Notes: generated by a model from the sequence alone, not told the origin. A DNA stretch of 64,000 nucleotides from JACOND01 sp965202795 (GCA_965202795.1 OZ241848.1:992001-1056000), one strand, 5' to 3'. Shown: positions 28,665-38,334, counted from the stretch's first letter. Made by a program: numbers and translations.

Positions 28665-28734
28665 AAATCCCCTCCATTAATTACAAACGAGGAGCCTCCC
28701 CCGCGCGGCCCCCCGGCGGGCAGCGCCAGGCCCC

Positions 28735-29430
28735 CTAAGCCTGAGGCGCTTTGGCCTCGATTTTGTCCCTGTTGGAGACAACCACATTCATAAGGTTCAT
28801 AGAGCTTTCCGTCATCTCGGCAATGGCCCGCCCAATCAGCGTCTGAAAAACCGCATAGCCGACAATGGCGATAATGGCCACCAAAAGCCCAAAGGCCGTG
28901 CAGTTCAGCGCTTCAGAAATTCCCGCGGAGAGCATGGCCGCTTTTGTCGCCGCATCCGCCTCGCTGACCCCCCCAAAAGCTCTTATCAGGCCAATGATGG
29001 TTCCAAGAAGCCCCACAAGCACACTCACATTTCCAAAAACAGCCAGAAACGATGTCCAGCCCTCCAGCTTGGGGGTTTCCCGAAGCACAGAGGCGTCCAT
29101 GGCCACCTGAACCTCCTCGTCAGGGCGCCGGTTTAAAACCTGCACCAGCCCAGCCTTTAAAGTGTTGGTCAGAGGGGAGGGCGCGCTGTCGCAATAGGAG
29201 ATGGCCTGCTGTATATCCCCCCTCAGAATCATTCCAAACAGGTTCTCGCTCAAAGAATCCTTATTGACACTCATTTTTTTTAAGGTCATTGCCCTTTCCA
29301 CAATCAGGAAAAGCACAAGAAACCCCACAGCCGCGATCAAATACATGACCATCCCGCCTTCGCAAAAAGGCTTCCAGAGGCCTGAGGCCCCTTCACATTT
29401 GTGCATCATGTTTGCCATTTCTGATTTCAT
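28735..29430 (-). CDS. ExbB/TolQ/MotA-family proton channel protein
   Basis: 231 residues with three membrane segments (VMYLIAAVGFLVLFLIV near 29-45; SFLAVFGNVSVLVGLLGTIIGL near 127-148; FGLLVAIIAIVGYAVF near 179-194) and the family block LLGTIIGLIRAFGGVSE. It forms the stator channel with the two downstream ExbD proteins, which follow after 70 and 182 bp. A GGAGG site precedes ATG 29428-29430. A gap of 385 bp with no convincing gene separates it from the AgmX-like gene upstream. Confidence 0.92.
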   Translation of the reverse strand: MKSEMANMMHKCEGASGLWKPFCEGGMVMYLIAAVGFLVLFLIVERAMTLKKMSVNKDSLSENLFGMILRGDIQQAISYCDSAPSPLTNTLKAGLVQVLNRRPDEEVQVAMDASVLRETPKLEGWTSFLAVFGNVSVLVGLLGTIIGLIRAFGGVSEADAATKAAMLSAGISEALNCTAFGLLVAIIAIVGYAVFQTLIGRAIAEMTESSMNLMNVVVSNRDKIEAKAPQA

Positions 29431-29815
29431 AACTTACCTCCTTTTTGATTGTCCGCTGAAAATCCGCTTCCCAAGTTTTTGTTTTGCCCCTTCCGGCGCT
29501 TTCTGATGGCTCTCATCAGCTCCCGGCGCCTGACGCGCCGTTATTTTTCCAATGCCCGCTGCGGTTTTTATCTTAACCCTATTTTTTACCCTCTGGCAAG
29601 CGCCTCCATCTGATTTTGCGCCGCTGCAGCCGGCATTATGCCGCAAGCCTCTGGTTTTCCCCCAAAACAAACAGACCTTTGTCCTGTTTTTCGGCCTCGC
29701 AAGCCAGCTCATCATGGCTTAAGCGGTTTAGGCGAAATATATCCCCCCCCAAAAAAAAGCATATTCTAAGCCGCCCGCGCATGTCCCCTTAAGCATAACA
29801 ATAATTCTCAAACAG
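29431..29815. other. intergenic region of the Exb cluster
   Basis: 385 bp between the AgmX-like gene and exbB, both on the minus strand. It probably holds the promoter of the exb genes. I see no gene with a ribosome binding site and no clear repeat. Confidence 0.4.
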
Positions 29816-30472
29816 TCACTTTGAAAAAGTAAAGGGAAACGACACAACCGGGGTTTGCCCCGCCGGCGGAGAGGGAAACTGCAGCCGCCCCAAAACCCTT
29901 GACAGACAGCTGACAAGCCGCCGGCTTCCCACCCGGTCGCTGACAGCCCTCACAGACCGCGCCTTCCCGCCAGACAAAATATTCCAGCGCAGCTTGATCT
30001 TCCCCTGCAGAGAGGAATCGCTTTGCAGGCTCATATTATAACAGTTATGGATTTTGGCTTTGTTTCTCTGGACAACCCTGAATATGGCCGCGCGGTCAAT
30101 CTCGCCCTCCACATCCATGTCATCCTCGCCAAACTCAATGCTGATCTGCCCCCGCGATCCCAAAGGCCCCGCCCCCTTGGAAAGCGAGCCGCGGCCCTTT
30201 GTTTTGATCCCTCCAATTCCCACCAGGGAAGTCCCTTTGCCTCCAGTCCCCAGCTCTTTTGTTTTTGTGCCGATGCCCTGGCCCTCATAGCTTTCTTTAG
30301 TCCCCGCGCGGCCGGTCGCCTCCTGCGCGAGGCCCACAAGCCCTCCCGGCCCAGTGGAGCCTTTGTCCAGGGATTTCAGCCGCCCGCCCCCTCCAAAAAT
30401 CCCCAAAAGGCCGACTTTGCTCGGATCAGGGGTTTTTGTCTTGGCTGAAGACCCGGCCTTGCCTGTTTTCAC
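29816..30472 (-). CDS. AgmX/PglI C-terminal domain protein (TonB-like partner)
   Basis: 218 residues. The first half is Gly/Lys-rich and of low complexity (KTKELGTGGKGTSLVGIGG). The second half matches the AgmX/PglI C-terminal domain: GEIDRAAIFRVVQRNKAKIHNCYNM, then GKIKLRWNILSGGKARSV and LSRVLGRLQFPSP. This domain is TonB-like and found with ExbB/ExbD motors in gliding or envelope systems of myxobacteria and Bdellovibrio. The GTG start at 30470-30472 overlaps the stop of the FHA gene (GTGA), so the two are coupled. Confidence 0.85.
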   Translation of the reverse strand: MKTGKAGSSAKTKTPDPSKVGLLGIFGGGGRLKSLDKGSTGPGGLVGLAQEATGRAGTKESYEGQGIGTKTKELGTGGKGTSLVGIGGIKTKGRGSLSKGAGPLGSRGQISIEFGEDDMDVEGEIDRAAIFRVVQRNKAKIHNCYNMSLQSDSSLQGKIKLRWNILSGGKARSVRAVSDRVGSRRLVSCLSRVLGRLQFPSPPAGQTPVVSFPFTFSK

Positions 30473-32421
30473 AGATCCTCCCGGCCTAACTGAGCCAACT
30501 TTGACTTTCTTTTTCTTTGGAGATTTTTTGCCGGGAGCCTGCCCGGCCAGCTTGGTTTTTTGCTCGGCGCTTTTTTCAGGCCGATCTTTCTTCTTTTGAC
30601 TGTTTTTCGCTTTTTCGGAGACGGCAGCGAGGCCTTTTTCTTTTTGGCCTTTTTTGGCTTTTTGACTGGGACAGTTTTGGCTTTGACCCGCTTTTTCACA
30701 TCTCTTTTCCCCATCTTATAGACCTTTTGCTTGGGCTTTTTCTCAAATTTCACCACAGCGGCGCGAAGCTCCTGCTCTATAAACTTTGTGTCCTCCATTA
30801 AAAAGGCCGGAGCATAGACGCTCACATAAAACACCAAAAGAGCGCTCAAAAGGGCGGCCAAAAACAGGGCCACAGCCTCCGAAAACCGCAAATTAAACAA
30901 GCCGGCCAGAGGGGGCGGCGCCTGCTTTTCCAAAATTCTCACATAGACTTTCAGGTTTTTGTTAAAATCCAGCCGCGCCATTTCAAAGGGCTTTATCCCG
31001 ACAGTTTGGTTTCCCGGAAGATGATGGACCGTTCTGGTAGACTGCTCCTTGCCCTGAAACAAATCCCCTTTCACGCCGTTCCCTAAAAAAACCCTCGCCC
31101 CGGAGGCGATTTCCAGCAGCTTGTATTTTGGAAGGCCAAGCATGTTTGACATGGGAATCTGGCAGCCTTTTTCAGTCCCCATAAAAACCTCGCCCTCCTT
31201 AAAAAAATAAAAAGCGGAAAGGACCCTCTCTCTCCAGGCCACAAGAACTTCGATCAAGTTGCCCACAGAGGGCTGGAGGTATTTATCCAGACTCCGCAGC
31301 CTGCTGGGAGGCGCAAAAGTGTTCCAAAAGCCTTTTTTGTCCGGCTTTTGATAGGAGCCAATGGCGCCGGCTTCAGAAAATCCGCCGACGGGGGGCAGCC
31401 CTGCCGGAGGCGCCTGATAAGGGGCCGGCTGCGGCGCGGAGATTGGCGCCGGCGGCGGCGCGGCCGCTGGAGGGCGCGGCTCCAATGGCGGCGGAGGAGA
31501 GGGCATTCCGCCTGGAGATTGCGGGGGCAGAGGGGTTTCCTGAGTCAATGGCATTTGAGGAGGAGCGCCCGCCGGCTGATGCGGGGGGGCGGCTGCGGCC
31601 GGCGGCGGGGAAGCTCCCGCCGGAGAGGAAGCCAGCCCCTGCTGAGGCGCCTGCTGAGGAGGCGGCTGAGGCCCTTGGGAATGCGGCAGCTGAGGGGGGG
31701 CTTGCTGGGCCGGGCTGGCGGCGGGCGGCTGCTGGGCCGGGCTCGCGGCCGTTTGCAAAGCTGCTGAAGGCGGATGGCCGGGAGGCGCTGAAGCCGGAGG
31801 AGCTTTCTGAGTCACTGGCGCCGGCGGCGGCGCGGCCGCTGGAGGGCGCGGCTCCAATGGCGGCGGAGGAGAGGGCATTCCGCCTGGAGATTGCGGGGGC
31901 AGAGGGGTTTTCTGAGTCAATGGCATTTGAGGAGGAGCGCCCGCCGGCTGATGCGGGGGGGCGGCAGAGGCCGGCGGCGGGGAAGCTCCCGCCGGAGAGG
32001 AAGCCAGCCCCTGCTGAGGCGCTTGCTGAGGATCTATCGGAGGCGCCGAAGCCAGAGGAGCCGGCGGAGCTGCCGCCTGAGGCCCTTGCTGGGCCAATGG
32101 CGCCTGCGGCGCCCCGGCCCCGGCAACCGGAGGGCTTGTGAAAAACTGGACTTGATAGGGGCCGAGGCTTAAAACCGAGCCGGAAGCCAAAACAGTTTCA
32201 GCCGCCGCCCTCTGTCCATTAACAAAGGTCCCCTGCTCAGATCCCAAGTCAAAAACATAATAGGCGTCCAGCTTTTTCGTAATCAGCGCATGCCATGGAG
32301 ACAGCCCTGGAAGCTGAAGATTCAGCCCAGCCCCGCTTCCAATGCTGATTTGCTGCTCCGTAAAAAGCCTGGTTTCAACAAGCTTTCCCTGATGAAAAAT
32401 CTTTAACCATAAAGGCTGCAC
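30469..32421 (-). CDS. FHA-domain protein with Pro-rich repeats and one membrane segment
   Basis: About 650 residues. An N-terminal FHA domain (QQISIGSGAGLNLQLPGLSPWHALI, then YVFDLGSEQGTFVNGQ) should bind phosphothreonine. A Pro/Ala-rich linker of about 250 residues follows, with a 72-residue repeat. A conserved region (FFKEGEVFMGTEKGCQIPM), one membrane segment (AVALFLAALLSALLVFYVSVY) and a Lys-rich end complete it. I chose GTG 32421, preceded by AAAGGGGGGG, over TTG 32451, which has no such site. It is coupled to the AgmX-like gene, so it probably links kinase signalling to the ExbB/ExbD motor; a PEGA-type Ser/Thr kinase lies at 56.6 kb. Confidence 0.82.
   Translation of the reverse strand: MQPLWLKIFHQGKLVETRLFTEQQISIGSGAGLNLQLPGLSPWHALITKKLDAYYVFDLGSEQGTFVNGQRAAAETVLASGSVLSLGPYQVQFFTSPPVAGAGAPQAPLAQQGPQAAAPPAPLASAPPIDPQQAPQQGLASSPAGASPPPASAAPPHQPAGAPPQMPLTQKTPLPPQSPGGMPSPPPPLEPRPPAAAPPPAPVTQKAPPASAPPGHPPSAALQTAASPAQQPPAASPAQQAPPQLPHSQGPQPPPQQAPQQGLASSPAGASPPPAAAAPPHQPAGAPPQMPLTQETPLPPQSPGGMPSPPPPLEPRPPAAAPPPAPISAPQPAPYQAPPAGLPPVGGFSEAGAIGSYQKPDKKGFWNTFAPPSRLRSLDKYLQPSVGNLIEVLVAWRERVLSAFYFFKEGEVFMGTEKGCQIPMSNMLGLPKYKLLEIASGARVFLGNGVKGDLFQGKEQSTRTVHHLPGNQTVGIKPFEMARLDFNKNLKVYVRILEKQAPPPLAGLFNLRFSEAVALFLAALLSALLVFYVSVYAPAFLMEDTKFIEQELRAAVVKFEKKPKQKVYKMGKRDVKKRVKAKTVPVKKPKKAKKKKASLPSPKKRKTVKRRKIGLKKAPSKKPSWPGRLPAKNLQRKRKSKLAQLGREDL
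31445..32032. repeat. two 216-bp direct repeats inside the FHA gene
   Basis: 31445-31660 and 31817-32032 match with only a few differences (offset 372 bp = 124 codons), encoding two copies of a 72-residue Pro-rich block. The strong GC skew leaves long shadow frames on the other strand. Confidence 0.88.
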
Positions 32422-32451
32422 AAGCTCTGCCCCCCCTTTAAGAATATACAA

Positions 32452-32832
32452 TCATGCCTTGCTTTTGCATGAATTTTTGCTGGTTTTAACTTCTGCCCAG
32501 CCGGGCCTGCCGGCCCGCCGGCCGGCAGACGGCGCAAAATCCAAAACAGCGCCGGCGAAGCCGGCAAAAAAACAGCCGGTTTTCCCCTAATTAAGTATAC
32601 TTTATAATATAGCGGCAAAAAAAGGGGGCAAAACAGAGGCGCGGCGGCTGTTTTTTCAGTTTCGGGCCTTATGTCTGGCTTTCCGGCCTTAAGTCCTGCT
32701 AAACTCAGACAGGCGCCGGCTGGCGCTTATCCATAAAGGAGCCTTTTAAAAACAGAGCCGGCTTTTGCCCCGTTTCATGAGACTCTAAGGGAGGCCGGAA
32801 ACGCGCGCGCCGCGGCCCGCGCGGGAAAAACC
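32452..32832. promoter_or_regulatory. divergent promoter region, FHA gene (-) and radical SAM gene (+)
   Basis: A 380-bp intergenic stretch. TATAAT at 32603-32608 reads towards the radical SAM gene, with no good -35 at 17 bp. The remainder is GC-rich with no gene supported. Confidence 0.4.
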
Positions 32833-34020
32833 ATGCCACAAGAAACATTTTGCCCTTTTGCCTGGACATCTTTGGGGATGAACCCCCATGGCCGGATCCG
32901 CGCCTGCGGGCGGAGCCGGCCCAACCCCGCAAACCCCAGCCTCAAAAACATCTCCGCAGAGGAGGCCTGGAATCATGAATATTACCGAAAGCTGCGGCTT
33001 GACATGCTGGCCGGCCGCCAAAACCCCAACTGCGAAAAATGCTATATTGAGGAGAGGCTGGGCGCCAAAAGCCGAAGGCATGCCGCGCATGAAGAGCAAA
33101 GCCATCTGACAAAAGGCCTGGCGGCCAAAATCACAGACTCGGAGGGGAGAGTCAAAATCCCCCCGTCGCATATTGATCTCCGGGTGGGAAACATCTGCAA
33201 TCTGAAGTGCGTCCACTGCTGGACAGGCAACAGCTCCAAATGGTATGAGGACAAGCCTCTTCTGGACAAATACGAAAACACAAAGAATCTGAAAATCAGC
33301 AATCACTGGGTTTCCGAAAAAGGGGATATCTGGCGGCACATTCGCGAAAACATCAAAAGCATCCGCCGAATCTCCTTTCTTGGCGGCGAGCCTTTTGCCG
33401 CCCCCGCGCATGGGAGGCTTTTGGACTGGCTGATCGCAAATAACCACAGGCACTTATCCCTCGGCTATGTGAGCAACGGGACCCTGCTCACAGAGGATGT
33501 GATCCGCAAGCTGAGCAAAATGAGGCAGGTCAGCTTGGGGCTCAGCCTGGACGGCATTCATAAAAGGGCGGAGTATATGAGGGCGCCGTTTTTGTGGAGC
33601 CGCATGGAGGGCATTTTGCTCATGCTGAACAGGCTTCTCGGCGGAGAGCTTCAGCCCCGCTTTCGGGCTTTTTTCAACTGGACAGCCTACAGCCTGAATA
33701 TATTTTCCCTGCCGGAGACTTACCGCTATTGCCAAAGGCTTTTCCCCCGCATTGACTTTTGCCTGGGGGATTTGGTCGAGCGCCCCCGGCACATGAGCGT
33801 TCAAAACCTGCCGGCGCGGTTTAAACAAAAAACAGCAAAAAAACTTCAGGGCCTGAAGATCCCAAACATAGATCTTTACCTGAATTACATGCTTGAGGGG
33901 GATCTTTGGGGGGAATGCGGCGGGACCCTGCGCGCCTATCTAAATGATCTGGACCGCGTCCGGGGGACAGACTGGAAAAAAACCTTCCCGGAAATGGCGG
34001 GCTTCTGGCCCGCAGCTTAA
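32833..34020 (+). CDS. twitch-domain radical SAM protein
   Basis: 395 residues. The N-terminal half-SPASM (twitch) domain contains FCPFAWTSLGMNPHGRIRACG and NCEKCYIEERLGAKSRR. The radical SAM motif is CNLKCVHC (CxxxCxxC; about residue 125), followed by ISFLGGEPF (the GGE motif) and SNGTLL. It binds a 4Fe-4S cluster and SAM; the substrate is unknown, though related enzymes often modify peptides. No precursor peptide gene is visible beside it. The family normally has the twitch region before the SAM barrel, as here. The start ATG 32833 has a weak ribosome binding site. The frame is intact. Confidence 0.88.
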   Translation: MPQETFCPFAWTSLGMNPHGRIRACGRSRPNPANPSLKNISAEEAWNHEYYRKLRLDMLAGRQNPNCEKCYIEERLGAKSRRHAAHEEQSHLTKGLAAKITDSEGRVKIPPSHIDLRVGNICNLKCVHCWTGNSSKWYEDKPLLDKYENTKNLKISNHWVSEKGDIWRHIRENIKSIRRISFLGGEPFAAPAHGRLLDWLIANNHRHLSLGYVSNGTLLTEDVIRKLSKMRQVSLGLSLDGIHKRAEYMRAPFLWSRMEGILLMLNRLLGGELQPRFRAFFNWTAYSLNIFSLPETYRYCQRLFPRIDFCLGDLVERPRHMSVQNLPARFKQKTAKKLQGLKIPNIDLYLNYMLEGDLWGECGGTLRAYLNDLDRVRGTDWKKTFPEMAGFWPAA

Positions 34021-34224
34021 AGATCTCCTCCCGCCCGCAGCCCCAAAAGCTTGAAAGCCATCCCCTCTGACAAGAATTTTATGTTTTTCCCGGGAGGCGC
34101 CGCGGGAGGGGGGAAAATCAAAAACCTTAAGGAGCAGCCGCTCAGGCTGCATGCCCATATCTGTTGTGATAAAAAACATCGCCCCAGCCTTATTTTTTAA
34201 GATTGTCCGCAAATGATCGGCTGA

Positions 34225-36246
34225 TCAGGCTGTCTCCAGCTCCTTGATTTGAAGAGCCTTGATTCTGTCTCTCAGGCGCGCGGCCTCCTCAAAGTCCAAA
34301 TTGCCCGCAGCCTGGCGCATCTGCTTTTTCAGCTTGCTGATTTTCGCCGCGGCCGCTTTGGAGGAAAGAGGCTCCGCCAGATCCTCATCTGAAAGGCTCT
34401 TGTCAAAGCCGTAAATCTCCGCAAGGCCCTTTCGCGGCGCCTTGGCCACAGACTTTGGCTGGATATTGTTTGCCATGTTATGCTTTGTCTGAATTTCCCG
34501 CCGCCTTTTGGTTTCATCAATGGCCTGCCGCATGGAGTCCGTCATCTGGTCCGCGTAAAGCAGAACATGGCCGCGGATATGCCGCGCCGCCCGGCCTATG
34601 GTTTGAATGAGCGATCGGGCGGAGCGCAAAAAGCCCTCCTTGTCGCTGTCCAAAATGGCCACAAGGCTGACCTCTGGAAGATCCAGCCCCTCGCGCAGCA
34701 GGTTAATTCCGACCAAAACATCAAAAACCCCGGACCGGAGATCTTGAATAAGCTCAGTTCTTTCTATTGTTTTGATGTCGCTGTGCAAATACCTGGCTTT
34801 AATGCTCAGGCCCTGATAGTAAGCTGTCAGCTTTTCCGCCATTTTTTTTGTGAGTGTGGCAATCAAAACCCGCTCGTTTCTTTTTATCCTCTCTTGGATT
34901 TCTCCAAAAAGATCGTCGACCTGGTTTTTTGCGGGGCGGACAGAAATCTCCGGGTCAATCAGGCCGGTTGGGCGGATGATCTGCTCCACAACAGAGGCGC
35001 TTTTTTGGATTTCATAGCTGCCGGGGGTGGCTGAAACATAGATCACAGAATCCAGGGCTTTTTCAAACTCTTCAAAATTCAGCGGGCGGTTGTCCAAAGC
35101 CGAGGGAAGGCGGAAGCCATGCTCAACGAGGGTTGTTTTCCGCCGCCGGTCGCCGCGATACATGCCCCCCGCCTGCGGGACAGAGATATGGCTTTCGTCA
35201 ATAAAGGCGAGAAATTTTTTGGGAAAGTAGTCCAAAAGCGTTGGCGGAGGCTCGCCGGCTTTTCCGCCCGTCATGTGACGGGAGTAGTTTTCCACCCCCG
35301 GACAGGTTCCCATTTCCGAAAGCATTTCCAGATCATAAAGGGTTCTCTGCTCCAGCCGCTCCCTCTCAGTCATTTTTTTCTCTTTTTCCAGGCGGGCGAG
35401 CTGCTGCTGAAGCTCCTCCCTTATGGACTCGATGGCTTTTTTGATTCTCCCCCTTGTGATCACATAGTGGCTGGCGGGGTAGATTTGCGCCATAAGGCGC
35501 TCCCTGATGGTCCGGCCGCGGATATGATCAATGATTTTTATGGAATCAACATAATTGCCAAAAAACTCCACCTGCACAGAGTGATCCTCCTCATAAGCGG
35601 GAAAAATCTGAACAATATCCCCCCGGCAGCGGAAGCTCCCCCTGTGAAAATCCAAGTCATTCCTTTTGTATTGAATGTTTACCAGCTGCTTTAAGAGATC
35701 GTCCCTGGACAGGCGCTGGTTTTTCTCAATTTGGAGAATCAGATCCTGATAATCAGCGGGGCTTCCCAGGCCGTAGATGCAGGAGATGCTGCTCACAATG
35801 ACCGCGTCCCGCCTCCCCAAAAGAGAGCGGGTGGCGGAGTGCCGCATCAAATCAATCCGCTCGTTGATGCTGGCGTCTTTTTGAATGTAAGTGTTGGTTG
35901 CCGGCATATAGGCTTCCGGCTGGTAGTAGTCATAATAGCTTACAAAATACTCCACGGCGTTTTTGGGAAACAGCTCCTTAAACTCTGCAAACAGCTGCGC
36001 CGCGAGGGTTTTGTTGGGGGCCAGAACAAGGGCGGGCAGGCCCATCTCTGAGATGACATGAGCCATGGAAAAAGTCTTCCCGGAGCCTGTGACTCCGAGC
36101 AGGGTTTGATGCTTTTGGCGGTTTTTCAGGTTTGCGCAGAGGGCTTTTATGGCCTTGGGCTGATCCCCTGAGGGCTTTAGGGGGGAGAGCAGCTGAAAGG
36201 GTTTTTTTTGCCTCTGAGGGTTTTTCGCCGCGCGTTTTTTTGCCAT
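34225..36246 (-). CDS. uvrB: excinuclease ABC subunit B
   Basis: 673 residues, full length. DNA damage recognition helicase of nucleotide excision repair. Motifs: TLLGVTGSGKTFSMAHV (Walker A), the YYDYYQPEAY beta-hairpin region, FIDESHISVPQ, VEQIIRPTGLIDPE, GINLLREGLDLPEVSLVAI and QTIGRAARH. The C-terminal UVR domain is LDFEEAARLRDRIKALQ. It is monocistronic, with a 200-bp gap downstream. Confidence 0.97.
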   Translation of the reverse strand: MAKKRAAKNPQRQKKPFQLLSPLKPSGDQPKAIKALCANLKNRQKHQTLLGVTGSGKTFSMAHVISEMGLPALVLAPNKTLAAQLFAEFKELFPKNAVEYFVSYYDYYQPEAYMPATNTYIQKDASINERIDLMRHSATRSLLGRRDAVIVSSISCIYGLGSPADYQDLILQIEKNQRLSRDDLLKQLVNIQYKRNDLDFHRGSFRCRGDIVQIFPAYEEDHSVQVEFFGNYVDSIKIIDHIRGRTIRERLMAQIYPASHYVITRGRIKKAIESIREELQQQLARLEKEKKMTERERLEQRTLYDLEMLSEMGTCPGVENYSRHMTGGKAGEPPPTLLDYFPKKFLAFIDESHISVPQAGGMYRGDRRRKTTLVEHGFRLPSALDNRPLNFEEFEKALDSVIYVSATPGSYEIQKSASVVEQIIRPTGLIDPEISVRPAKNQVDDLFGEIQERIKRNERVLIATLTKKMAEKLTAYYQGLSIKARYLHSDIKTIERTELIQDLRSGVFDVLVGINLLREGLDLPEVSLVAILDSDKEGFLRSARSLIQTIGRAARHIRGHVLLYADQMTDSMRQAIDETKRRREIQTKHNMANNIQPKSVAKAPRKGLAEIYGFDKSLSDEDLAEPLSSKAAAAKISKLKKQMRQAAGNLDFEEAARLRDRIKALQIKELETA

Positions 36247-36474
36247 AGCCGCCTCTGCATGTTTGTCTGCCGCCGCGGGAGCGGCCTGTTTTGTCTGTTA
36301 ATTATACCGATCGCGGAGGCTTTTGAAAGTTTTTTTTTCCTCTTTTATTGGGCCGAAAGCCTGCCTGGGAGGGCAAGCCCTGACTGCGGAGCTTTTTGAT
36401 TTCCGCAGATTGATTTCCGCAGGGGGGCAAATAAAATATTTAAATATTGCCCGGCTTTCGCCGACAAGCTTTAT

Positions 36475-36903
36475 GTGAAAGGCTTTTTTGGCGGAGATTT
36501 TTTCTGGCTGTTTTTTTCCCGCAGGGGGCGGCTGAAGCGCCTGCCGTATTTGTTTGGATATATTGCCTGCATAGCTTTTTTCCTTGGCATTTTCCTTTTG
36601 ATTGGCCTTGCCGCGGGCCTCGCAAAGATTCAGCTGGAAGGTTTTCTGCCCTATTTAATGGCGCTTGCGCTGCCCTTTCTTTTCTTTTACACTTGGTGTG
36701 TGAGTCTGCCTGTAAAGCGGCTGCATGACTTGGGCCGGTCGGGCTGGTGGGCGCTGCTTCAGTTTGTCCCTTTAATAAATATTGTCTTCTTTCTTTACCT
36801 GCTTTTTAAAAAAGGCGCTTCCGAGGATCAGGGCCTTCCAGAAAATGACCCCCTTTTGCCAAAAGATTTCCGCCGCCGCAGGCCATGGACTGAAGCCGCC
36901 TGA
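36475..36903 (+). CDS. DUF805 family membrane protein
   Basis: 142 residues with the DUF805 pattern: RRGRLKRLPYLFGYI near the start, several membrane segments, then RLHDLGRSGWWALLQFVPLINIVFFLYLLF. The function of the family is unknown. The start is the GTG at 36475, which follows an ATG in another frame; no strong ribosome binding site. Its end lies 44 bp before the likely start of the ligase gene. Confidence 0.82.
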   Translation: MKGFFGGDFFWLFFSRRGRLKRLPYLFGYIACIAFFLGIFLLIGLAAGLAKIQLEGFLPYLMALALPFLFFYTWCVSLPVKRLHDLGRSGWWALLQFVPLINIVFFLYLLFKKGASEDQGLPENDPLLPKDFRRRRPWTEAA

Positions 36904-36946
36904 GGCGCCGGCCGCCGCCGCGCCGCAAGCGGCGCAGGCAGGACAG

Positions 36947-38155
36947 ATGGCAATAAGGCTTCGCATTAACACCCCCTCCATAAACTGGCTCTCCGCGGAC
37001 AGCCATTATTTTTTTAACCCTCTGCATCCCAGGGCGGCGGACTTTCAGGCTCTGGCCAAAAGGCTCCCGTTTTTCCCGGGGCATATTTATCTGTTCAGCT
37101 CCGGGGGCCAAAAAATATGCCTGCTTTCCAAAGAGGCTTTTCTCGCCTCCGCCAGGTCAGTCAATCAGTTTCTGGACTGCCATTCCAAAGACTGCTGGGC
37201 GCTTTCCCTCCCTTTGTTTCACGCAGGAGGCCTTTCGATCCTGGCCAGAAGCTTCTGCGGCGGCTTTGCCTTTAAGGAGACAGGCAAAAGCCTCTCCCGG
37301 CGCCGCGGCTTCTTTTGGAACCCCTCAAAATGGCGCGAAGAGGCCGAGGCGCATGGGGCGACTTTAGCCTCCCTGGCCCCCGCCCAGATTTATGATTTGG
37401 TCCAAAAATCCCTCCCCCCCCCTAAAAAACTGAGAGCGGCTGTCGCGGGCGGCGAAGCTTTGCCGCCCGCGCTTTACAAAAAAGCCCGCCGTTTGGGCTG
37501 GCCGGTTTTGCCCTCTTACGGCCTGACAGAAGCCGCCTCTCAAGCCGCCACAGCGGAGTTAAGCTCTTTAGAGGCCGGGGCTGCCGCAAAACAAGCCCTT
37601 CGGTCAGGCCGGCCCCGGCTGAAAATTTTGCCCCATATTCAGATCCGCGCGGAAAACTCCGCTTTAAAAATCAAGTCCCCCGCCCTTCTCACAGGGGTTT
37701 TTGATCTCAAAACAGAGGAGTTTAAAGATCCAAAAGACTCTGAGGGCTGGCTGGCCCTGGATGATCTGGGGGAGGCGCATGGAGGGTTTTTGAAGATCAA
37801 AGGCAGAAAAGACGAAATGATAAAAATCCTTGGCGAGCTGGTGGATTTAAGGGAGATGTCCCGCCTTTTAAATAAAATTTCCCAAGAGGTTTTTGCCGCG
37901 GATTCTTCCGCCGGGGCCGGCAGCGCGGAGTTTCACCTGGCAGCTGTCCCTCATAAGCGAAAGGGCTTTGAGCTGAATCTGCTGACCAGCTCTTTTGACC
38001 AGAGGCGGATTGCCGCCCTGACAGAAAAATTCAACCGGCAGGCTCTGCCAGCGGCCCGCATACAAAAGACATACTGCGCGCGGACGATCAAAAAATCCCC
38101 TCTGTTTAAGGCGCGGCAGCGGATTTTAAGGAGGCAAATTGGCTTTTCTGAATAA
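36947..38155 (+). CDS. AMP-forming acyl-CoA synthetase-like protein (MenE-like)
   Basis: About 402 residues from ATG 36947; the frame is open from 36782, but that part overlaps the DUF805 gene and reads as Ala-rich filler. ANL-superfamily signs: ALSLPLFHAGGLSILARSF, VAGGEALPPALYKKA, LPSYGLTEAAS (the YGxTE motif), GWLALDDLGEAHGGFLKIKGRKDEMIKILGELV, and a C-terminal Lys segment (KKSPLFKARQR). The P-loop near the start is poor and the protein is short for this superfamily. The closest fit is O-succinylbenzoate-CoA ligase, which would place it in menaquinone synthesis; no other men gene is in the window to confirm this. Confidence 0.65.
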   Translation: MAIRLRINTPSINWLSADSHYFFNPLHPRAADFQALAKRLPFFPGHIYLFSSGGQKICLLSKEAFLASARSVNQFLDCHSKDCWALSLPLFHAGGLSILARSFCGGFAFKETGKSLSRRRGFFWNPSKWREEAEAHGATLASLAPAQIYDLVQKSLPPPKKLRAAVAGGEALPPALYKKARRLGWPVLPSYGLTEAASQAATAELSSLEAGAAAKQALRSGRPRLKILPHIQIRAENSALKIKSPALLTGVFDLKTEEFKDPKDSEGWLALDDLGEAHGGFLKIKGRKDEMIKILGELVDLREMSRLLNKISQEVFAADSSAGAGSAEFHLAAVPHKRKGFELNLLTSSFDQRRIAALTEKFNRQALPAARIQKTYCARTIKKSPLFKARQRILRRQIGFSE

Positions 38156-38175
38156 TTTTTGCTTTTGCAAACTAA

Positions 38176-38334
38176 GCTGTGTCTGAAAATCTCCCCTCTT
38201 AACAAGCAGGATTTTTGTCTTAATTGAGCGGCGTATATGCTGGCTGAAAAAGTCAGGGAAAATCAGCCTCTCATTATTTTGGAATGGTTAAATTGGAAAT
38301 GATTTTGAGGCATTTATGACTTTTCAGACACAGC
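38176..38334. mobile_element. possible miniature element with 14-bp terminal inverted repeats
   Basis: GCTGTGTCTGAAAA (38176-38189) and TTTTCAGACACAGC (38321-38334) are exact inverted partners enclosing 131 bp without a gene. Ends of the type GGCTGTGTCTGAAAA are common in IS elements and their short derivatives. No target-site duplication was clear. Confidence 0.5.

Noticed and set aside
31348..32172. Plus-strand frames of 93-232 codons opposite the FHA gene
   Set aside because: They come from the GC-rich Pro/Ala repeat; no start signals, and the FHA motifs are on the minus strand.
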